A stretch of DNA of 64,000 nt from Yamagishiella unicocca. Taxonomy: Eukaryota > Chlorophyta > Chlorophyceae > Chlamydomonadales > Volvocaceae. The stretch spans positions 248,001 to 312,000 of the forward strand of contig BDSL01000110.1 in NCBI GenBank assembly GCA_003116995.1, given 5' to 3'. Shown piece after piece: positions 55,695 through 64,000 of this stretch; the stretch's first letter is position 1; each line of letters begins with the position of its first letter. The position numbers and the translations under genes are program-made. The notes beneath the pieces were generated by a model. That model was not told the origin of the DNA and did not search any database. It worked only from the letters and a program-made list of their open reading frames with translations.

Positions 55695-58600
55695 ATGTCC
55701 ATGATCCTCCTGCTGGCCATTGGCCTAGTTGGTCACCTCCTGCTGACAGACGCGGCGGTGCAGGCCGCCGACGCAACAGGTGCGGGCGAGGCGCACTGTC
55801 TGTCTGGTCTGCAAATAAACGCATTTGTATGAACGCATAAAAACTAACGGGGGGCATCGCTGCCATGCCCAAGCGGTTACAGGTAGGGGAATTCGGTTAT
55901 TAGCTCCTCTTGCGGGTAACTCCGCAACGTTTTGTTAACAGTAAGCTACTAGTTCCCGGAAGGGGGAAGCAAGAGGAATTGTATTTGGGGTATATGGATA
56001 TTTATCATCCTCTGGCGTTCCGCAAGGTACTCCCGCCGCCGCCCCCGCCCTACCTGATGATGTATGGCTCGCTCCCCCTTGCTTCTGGCGGGCGGGAAGC
56101 TATGTACATACATCTGCAGATGATTTCGTTTATGTAACATACCTAGGATCGATGTACGTGATTTCGTTTCTATAACATTCGTTTATAGACACGATATCTC
56201 GTAAAGCCAAAATCAACGTGTTTCAAATGATGGCACACATGCGGATGGGATCCATAGGATCCTGGCTGCTGTACCGCGTCATACGCAATGCATCTACCTT
56301 TCCAGGAGTGATTCTACTCCAATGCAGACAATGTAGGTCCGAACGCCATCGCGAAGTTCTCATCATATACCCATGTATGTCAGTCAGGAATTCGTCGACG
56401 GGGCCGAGCTGGCTTATTACTACTTGCGCTTACTTACTTGCAACTCCTTTATTTCTCGCTTATCATTCGTTATTACCTCGATCGCGCGCTCTCATGCCCA
56501 TCGGTCTCCTCTAACTTTCCGCATGTGTTACCCGTGCATTTCGTAACACACGCCAGCGAGGATGTACGACATTCGCCTGGTGGGCGGCAGCTCGGGTCGC
56601 GAGGGCCGCATTGAGATATTTGATGGCCAGGCGTGGGGGACTATCTGGTAAGCATGGACGTCCGACGGCATGACCCGTACCTCCGGCCATGCATTTACGT
56701 GTTTAGGTATGAAGATAGCGACGTGCGTATAAAGTGTTTATAATGTTTAGGTATGAAGATAGCGACGTGCGTATAAAGTGTATATAATGAAACACAGTGC
56801 ATACCTGCGTTTCGTTGTGAAATTTGGGCCGCGCGCGTCGGCGGCTTATATGACGCAAGCAAGTGTGCACGCATCTATGCTCATTATTAGATAAATAGCT
56901 TTCCCACAATAATGGCCTAGATAACCCTACCGATCGAACAACTAGCAGGTTCAGGATGCTGCTGCAAGGAGTCAACCCCTAGTTTCATGCTCGCACACTG
57001 CAGCAATTGAGGCAACTGCGTGCTACAGACGTGCTATCTAAGCAAGATCAGCTAGTTGCTATGGCATTACATACACGAAGTTGACACGCACATTACCAAC
57101 TAATGCATGTCGCCTTGTTACTATTTCTGAAACAGCTTCGTGTGAACGTGTTTGCAGTGACGACAGATTTTACGACACAGAGGCAACAGTCGCATGCCGC
57201 GAGCTAGGCTATGCCAGCGGAAGTGCAGTCCAAGCATGGGGCGGAGGTACTGGCATGATCCTCATGGTGCGCAGGTCTTATTCGCTCGCTTGCTGTACAG
57301 AATCTGTCAAACCCGCCCACGAAATAAACGCAACTTGCAACTACTAAAATAAAGTAATAAGGAGGAGCGACGGAGAGGACACGCAGCAGCCTACCCACCC
57401 CAGGTCGCGCTCGCGCGGTGCTGCACGCACACGCATACATTTATAGATAGACTTTGTTAGGAGTAAGGCAGGAAAAGTGGTCCATATCATCACAATCAAC
57501 CACCGTACAGTATTTCGTCCATATATACGTATACGTATTTCTCATCAACGAAGACGGCACCCGCCGGCACCCTACCTTTCGTTCATCATCACATGTATAT
57601 ATACACAAGCGCGCTGGTGTATATATATTTAATTCCTATGCTGCTGCATGCAGGACGATGTCTCTTGCGATCCATCCTCACCACCGCCACGCCTTTACCA
57701 GTGCTCTTCCAGCGGCTGGGGAATCAGCAATTGTGACCACACCGAGGTGTGTACGTATCGATCGGAACGATGCTCATGTTGCGGAGGTTTCTTACGTATT
57801 GCGCCACTTCTGCCACGGCGCTTGACTTTTTTTATTTGGTGCCGTCAGCGTGTATGTATGTATGGGAGCCTGGGATGGACGCGTTGCTGACATGTAGCCT
57901 GCTGGACAAGTATGCATCTATACGGGAGCCTGCTGGGCTTAATCACAATCTAGCAATTCGTCCATCGCGTTGATATTATCCAGCCATACATACATGCATA
58001 CGCCTGTCCCTTAAACACTTCTGGCGTACATTCTTATTATTAGTAAGCGCTTTTCTATCAGCCACCGGCGGGAGCACCAGTCAAATGAGGCGATCGCTCG
58101 TATACGTATATATATGCTGCGTGCTGCCCATCGATCCACTCAACTGACACTACCATACGTACCTCGCCCTAACGAACACTACTCCTGTGTGCAGGATGTG
58201 GGCGTACGGTGTTACGGTCCAGGTGAGGTGCATTATTTGCAAGACGGATCCATCGACACAGCGGTTGCAAATGCACACGCTTTTTATTCGTAAAGACTTT
58301 GGTTTAACGTGTGCTATCTAGCTAGATAGTCCGCTTGGCACATTACCGCCGAACGCATCCTCATTTACTTCGCGCGCGCTACCAACGTCTACTTATGATA
58401 GTAGCCTCACTGGTTTTATTATTTAAAAGTCATTCGTCTCACTTGCTTTTGCTTTGATATGTTTTGTGTCGGCGTCAAGTGCGGTGCTACGTAAGTAAGT
58501 AATAAGTATCCGTTGTCGTCGTCCCTTGCGTGCGTGCATATGACGCTACGTTGCCTACCTGCTCATGACGTGCGTGGGTGAGGTCATCAGGTGAGGTCTT

Positions 58601-61600
58601 CACGCACCGCACACAAATTGGCCTTCGCTCGGCTGCGAGCCGGGTTACGTTTTATTAAGTAAGCATGCATGCTAAGTTGGTACGACGACCCTGCTTACGT
58701 ACCTTGTTTGCAGGCAGAAGCCCGCCGCCACGGCCATCGCCGCCACCATCGCCGCCACCGCCATCGCCCATACCACCCGCTCCAGGCAAGTGTAGCGCTT
58801 TTCGACTAAATTATTTAGCGTTTTGTAAGTAGGGCGTGACGTCAAAGTAATAATTATTACATGCATGTTCTGTCTGCTGGTGCGTGCCAATCAATGCTCT
58901 TTTTGTTATCCTTCCACCATCAGGGAACTGGGTCAACCTAGCCGTGTATCAGGATGCGTACTCCTCATCCGTTTTCGCTTACTGCGATGCCTATGGATTT
59001 TACTGCGGACCCTCCAGCGCGGTTGACGGCGACGAATCTGGCCCATTTCTCTACACTGCTCTGTATAACGACGATCATCCATGGCTGTCGGTGGACCTTG
59101 GGCTACCAGCTATCGTTCACCGCATAGTGGTGTTCTATTCCACGTATGTCGGCAACGAGGGTCTGACTGAGGCAGAGCTGCGCGTGGGCAACACCAGCAT
59201 CAAAACTATCGCCGATACATCCCTGGTACCCATGAACAGCCTTGTCTGGAAACGCCCAAAGCCTACCATCATCACCAGAGGCGTCTTCGACATATATCTG
59301 AACACGCCAGTGGTAGGCCAATGGATCACGCTACAGAACCACAGGAATTACACGGCGTATACAAGTTACGTATTGGAAGTGTTTGAGCTGCAAGTATACG
59401 GCGTTATGACAATGCCAGGTATGTAACTACTCCGTCTATCTGTGCACTACGTATTGCTACTACTGCTGCGCTTCTGCGCGCTGCTGCATTTCAATGGGTT
59501 ACCTTGCTTGCTTATTATGATAACCCATGGACTGTACTACACCGGTGTAGCTACACCGATACGATATATAATGAATGCAAATGACTGCTGCTTCTGCGTT
59601 ACGGGTTTACATTTTGCGCATCGTCTATGCCAAGCAAAACCTATTCCTATTGTTACGGAGTAATAACTAGCTTCTACGGAGGAAGTCTTTCCAAGGGTGC
59701 AGCCGTACGTGCATTGCCATCATAATAACAACGAAGTACTGTAGTCAATCAATCTTGAACGTAGCTTGTCTCGAATACGAGGCCACACGCACGCTGGCAG
59801 TTGCAGCAGGCGAGCGACGTGATACGCGCGGCCATGTTGACAAGCCAAGCAAGTCACATCATCGAGCGAACCGTACATAATGGCGTACGGCGCCTTGCCT
59901 CGCTCTCAAAACTTAGGCAGCCAGCCACACCCGCACAAAAGCGTTTGTTTTCCGTCTATCTAGTGATACTCATTTATTCCTCTCTGCTACTACGTACGTA
60001 CATAGTACGTACGTACCAGCCAACATAGATGTTACACCAAGCAAACAACGGCCTGCTGTTCATTCGCGTCATTCATGGTTTTAAATACCCATGTATTATC
60101 AATCGTTTGTGTCCAGGCAACCGCCCGCCACGACCACCACGGCCACCACCGCCTTCACCGCCGCCGCCTCGTCCTGGACCATCACCCCCGCCGCCTCTGC
60201 CGGCATCACCGCCACCGCCAAGGCCGCCTACGCCAGGTACCTAGCTAGGCCATCCAGCTAGCACGCCCTCTATCAATCAAGCGTTTCTACATACGTGTTT
60301 TCTGTTTATTAATTATCTAACCATGCACACATGGAGCTCGGCCGGCTTGCATGAGTGCCCCACCTCGCTCGCTCAGTCAGTCCGGTTTCCTGCGTGATGG
60401 GTTATATATATGTAGTCATGAAGATAGGTAGTTACAAAACAAATAAACGTGTGTATCCGCTATTGCTTGCAAACTGAAAAGGAATGATGTGATGAGCAGC
60501 CGAGTATCGACGTACGTGCCTTCAGTACAAAAGCAATGAATACCTTTCGACCGCCCTCCCTCCCTGCCGCACGGCAGAGGACTGGATCAACCTTGCTTTA
60601 CATCAGGACGCCTACGCCTCGACCGCTGATTGGTACATGACTGTCTGCAAGGATGACGACTGCGGCCCTGCTCATGCTGTTGACGGAGACACTTCAACCT
60701 CCGATCTCCTATTCATGTCGTATATTGAGGATGTGACTCCATGGCTTTCGGTTGATATGGGCGTGGTGGCAGTTGTGTACCGTATCGTAATTTACAACCG
60801 CTTAGACTGCTGTGGTGAAAGCCTAGCTAAAGCGGAGCTGCGCGTTGGCAACACCAGCATCACCACAACCGACGACATGTTCGCCATCTCAGGAAACAAA
60901 CTCGTCTGGAAACAGGTGGAGCCTGGCCGCACTGGCGGGGTCATGAGTATCTACCTCAGCGTGCCTGCGGTCGGGCGCTGGGTCACGCTTCAGAATCGCA
61001 ACCCATCTTGGGACCACCCAGAGCTGGGCATCATGGAGCTGGAAGTCTACGGCGTCATGACAGGTTCGTACGCAGCGCCCTTCTGCACGCAGCTAGATAG
61101 GTAGCTGCGTGCGTCGACGTGTCTTTGCTGAATAATGCTAAGATAAGCATACGTATCTCAAGTACGTATGTGTACGAGCGAGCGGTAACGATCATTTTTA
61201 AGCAAGCTGCACGCAGATAGATCCAATGTTTACAACAAGACGCTAGTAGTTATTTATTTAGAACATATCGCGTCGAGTTTGAGTAGCTAATAATGATTGC
61301 AACAAAATGTTATACATATATACATTATTTCACTTGGTGGACTGACACGGTACGTACCTGTGTGGAATGCTGCTGCCGCCATCAATCTACAGTACGTATG
61401 TATTACCGATACCATACGCGATTTTATCTTGCTATATATATCGGGAAATCCATATTAACAAATAAAGTTGTCAACCTACAGGCGATCGTCCACCACGCCC
61501 GCCGCCACCCCCGCCTATGCCAGGCAAGTTGATCGGTGTTCTGCTGAGTCATATATACAAGATGTAGCTTACGCAAATGGGAAGTTATTATACTGATCCA

Positions 61601-64000
61601 TTCAAATTCATCAATACGCATGCATGTATGGAGCAATATCGATACCATGATGGTATATGGGAAAATTTGTACCCGCCAGCAGGTCTGCTGTGTGTACTTC
61701 TTGAATATCAGCCCCAGCAGCTAATACCATGTAAAATATTGGCTACTGGTAATGGGATGAGCTAGGACTGTTGATCACACAACATTTATGCATGCCTTCC
61801 ACGCTGGGCCACACCGCAGATATATAGCTAGACGAGTGGTCAATTGATTGGCCACCCTACCACGCACGGCAAATCAGCCGTACGCACGTTTGCAATGAGC
61901 TTATGTCCACTATACCCGCATTGACAATTATGCAATATGTGTTCTATTTCGCGCTCCTTGCAGTACCGTACGAAATACGCCTTGTAGGCGGCTTGCGGCC
62001 GAGTGAGGGTCGCGTGGAAATGTTTTATGGACAGGAATGGGGGACGATCTGGTGAGGAGGATGGAACCTACGTACGTAACGCGCACACCGCCGCCGAGCA
62101 TAATATATATGTAACGCGCACACCGAGGATAATATGTAACGCGCACACCGAGCATGCTTATTAGGATTACCCCGCCCCACAATGTATGAACTACGTAGGA
62201 AAGAGGCCATCGCTCGATGGCTTACGTCTAAATATTAACTATTTTCTTGCTCCGCTAATACTAGTTAATAGCTGTTACTTAATTAACGTACGCCAGGGCA
62301 ATGATACGTGCAATCACTTGTCACGCACGCGCTCAGGGACTCCTACGTACGGACGTGACACAGAATACCGCACATACACTCGCGTTCAGTATCCTGGTTC
62401 TATTCGACTTATTGAACGCAACCAAGCACCCATTGCGTTATTTCACTACTCTCATCAATTGACCCACGTAATATCGTATGCTTGGCTTTGGATTAATCGA
62501 CATTTTATTTATATTCGTTATGGGCGTCCTTATACGTACGCGCATGCAGTGACGACAACTTCGACGATGTGGATGCAACGGTTGCATGCCGCGAGCTGGG
62601 GTACCCATCTGGGACGGCAGTGCGAAGATGGGGTGGAGGTGATGGTTCCATCCTCATGGTACGTAAGGCACCCAAAATGTGTTGATACAGATGTACAATA
62701 GGTGTTCCAGTTGTACAGATGTACAATAGGTGTTCCAGTTGTACAGATGTACAATAGGTGTTCCAGTTGTACAGATGTGCAATCAATCTCACGTCCGCCG
62801 TGCCTCCGTCGTGCGCAATAGTGATTGCTTGCAAATCACGTGTGCTTTGCTTGCATAGCCTAACACGTTCTCCTCTCTATATACTGAGTTGTGCTGTTCT
62901 GCTGCTGATGTCACAATGTAACAAGCCCTATGGCATAAACGCGTCGTTTTTGGGTCGTTTTGGCTTACCGAGGGTGTCGGTTATCGGGTGGGTCGGTCAA
63001 CCGCAATAATTAGAGGGTCGGTAAACGGTCGTGTCGGTTACCGCCGAGTGCAAAGCAAGCAAGGGCAACCCAACCTAGCTAGCTAGGGGTTGCTTGGGTA
63101 AACGGGTACCCAACGGGTACCCCGGTTAACGAACCCTATGGTTGGGTTACAGTACCGTTTCTGGCTACTGTACCGACCCCTGTAAACGGGTACCCAGGTT
63201 TACAAACCATGTGTTTTGGTAGCCTACCTTGCATCCTTGCACTCGATATCCCAAATGGGGGTTTAACGCCCATTAACCGAAGATGATGACCCACCCGATA
63301 ACCGACCCCCTACGGACTGGTTAACCCTGGTTACCCAGCCCCACCCGGCCTGGTTGTGAACAGCAGCAACGATCGACAGATTGGTATCCGTTAGTTCTGT
63401 TCTGTTGTATTCGTTACAAAGCAGCAGGACCAGCTGCACAGCTGTCCACGCTGTCACCCGCCGCCCACACACAGCTGTCCACACTGCCACCCGCCACCCG
63501 CACACAGCTGTATGTCCACGCTACGCTGTCACCAGCCACTCGCACCGAGCTGTCAACGCTGTCACCCGCACACAGCTGTCCATAAGTTGGGTATGATCGC
63601 TCGGCAACGCATTGATATGCCTGTGTTTGTCGGCACTTGTTTTGAAAAAGCCTGAACTGCGTGACCCTGAACTACCGAAAGGCCCGAATGTAAGCAGCAG
63701 CATAGGTGGAAAGGCAGGGACGAATGCAGTTAACTACTATGTATGTGAAGGGTATATGTAGGGGTCTCGTACGTGAAGGACACTGAAGCTACGTACGGAG
63801 ATGACGGCACGACGTATCTTCAATGTTTCCTTTTATTATTATTATATATATGACAACTCCAAGCCATCCGTCCACCAATGCGTATGCCTTACCCTTACTT
63901 CCTAACTTCTTTTTGTATGTAGGACGAAGTTGCCTGCAGCGCAGATGTGCCCGAACAACGCCTTTACGAGTGCCCATTTAATGGCTGGTATAGTCATGAT
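55695..64000 (+). CDS. Secreted SRCR / fucolectin-type mosaic protein, 5' part
   Basis: Exons: 55695-55779, 56557-56647, 57158-57266, 57654-57746, 58195-58222, 58714-58785, 58924-59418, 60117-60236, 60578-61063, 61482-61523, 61964-62051, 62550-62658 and 63923-64000 (cut by the window end). They give 632 aa so far. The start gives a classical signal peptide (MSMILLLAIGLVGHLLLTDA). An in-frame ATG at 55611 would add a basic 28-aa extension. SRCR domain 1 (~29-135) has IRLVGGSSGREGRIEIFDGQ, WGTIC-DD, ATVACRELGYASGSAVQ and a CSSSGWGISNC end. Pro-rich linkers separate two fucolectin/F5-8C-like domains (~160-324 and ~365-526), each with NLA-x2-QDAYAS, AVDGD, PWLSVD(L/M)G, AELRVGNTSI, WITLQN/WVTLQN and a final ELEVYGVM. 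SRCR domain 2 begins at ~541. Both families bind glycans or other ligands outside cells, so I infer an extracellular-matrix or recognition role. More modules surely follow. Confidence 0.88.
56705..56790. repeat. ~43-bp direct duplication in SRCR gene intron 2
   Basis: Two copies of TTTAGGTATGAAGATAGCGA then CGTGCGTATAAAGTGT, differing by a single T/A near the end. Confidence 0.8.
58714..58785 (+). other. Pro-rich linker exon with a GC-AG downstream intron
   Basis: Phase 1-1 exon encoding RSPPPRPSPPPSPPPPSP. Its 3' end reads CCAG/GCAAGT. Only the GC donor keeps the frame into the next domain (58924); the nearest GT, four bases on, would shift it. A near-identical junction follows the linker exon 61482-61523. 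Confidence 0.7.
62690..62776. repeat. 28-bp tandem repeat, 3 copies
   Basis: The unit TGTACAATAGGTGTTCCAGT plus TGTACAGA starts just past the exon 12 donor (62659). Confidence 0.85.
62935..63345. mobile_element. Inverted-repeat element (MITE-like) in SRCR intron 12
   Basis: A perfect 19-bp inverted repeat GTCGGTTATCGGGTGGGTC lies at 62976-62994 and 63288-63306. Between them are many GGTTACC / GGGTACCC / GGTAAAC motifs in both orientations, for example GGGTACCCAACGGGTACCCC. A stretch at 4230-4390 inside the hAT-like element has similar GGTAACCCACTGG and GGGTAACCGAC motifs. No coding capacity. Confidence 0.5.

Overview
The window reads as nuclear DNA of a volvocine green alga (Volvox/Gonium/Chlamydomonas lineage). 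The reasons are GC-rich, intron-dense genes with good GT-AG junctions, a TGTAA polyadenylation motif after the first gene, hydroxyproline-rich (SPPPP-type) extracellular linkers, long homopolymeric Ala/Gly/Asp tracts in coding exons, and introns full of short tandem repeats. No bacterial-type operons, CRISPR arrays or convincing RNA genes were seen. All gene models were assembled by hand from splice sites and reading-frame continuity; no database search was run.

Layout, left to right. (1) 1-3255 (+): 3' part of a gene for a membrane protein with a Pro-rich ectodomain, one transmembrane helix and a very long low-complexity tail. (2) 3660-7400: mobile-element debris, including a hAT-like non-autonomous element with terminal inverted repeats. 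(3) 8177-12610 (+): exons of a probable TAZ-type zinc-finger gene; its 5' end and middle are uncertain. (4) 12611-17857: no confident gene. (5) 17858-26055 (+): a complete gene for ankyrin repeats, a coiled coil and a C-terminal U-box, with an N-myristoylation-like start. (6) 26056-30710: no confident gene. (7) 52793 down to 30711 (-): one giant gene of 28 exons. All exons join in phase into a single frame of 9456 nt (3151 aa). It encodes a cell-surface protein with four TSP1 repeats, a Notch-type LNR, three PSI-like domains, two Kre9/KNH-like domains, EGF-like modules, a PKD-like domain, hydroxyproline-rich spacers, one transmembrane helix and a ~540-aa cytoplasmic tail. (8) 52794-55694: intergenic, with a retroelement-like fragment. 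(9) 55695-64000 (+): 5' part of a secreted SRCR / fucolectin-type (F5/8C-like) mosaic gene that runs off the window.

Items 1, 7 and 9 look like extracellular-matrix or adhesion/recognition genes, using domains best known from animal cell surfaces (TSP1, LNR, PSI, EGF, PKD, SRCR, discoidin-like). Items 3 and 5 are intracellular regulators. The giant gene and the SRCR gene are divergent across about 2.9 kb. The ankyrin/U-box gene and the giant gene are convergent.

The most noteworthy observations are the giant metazoan-like mosaic receptor, the strictly phase-1 module structure of the SRCR gene with two GC-AG introns, and a family of dispersed repeats that abut splice donors in one orientation and splice acceptors in the other (introner-like). 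Several introns also carry regular tandem arrays, for example 22 x 23 bp and 24 x 19 bp.
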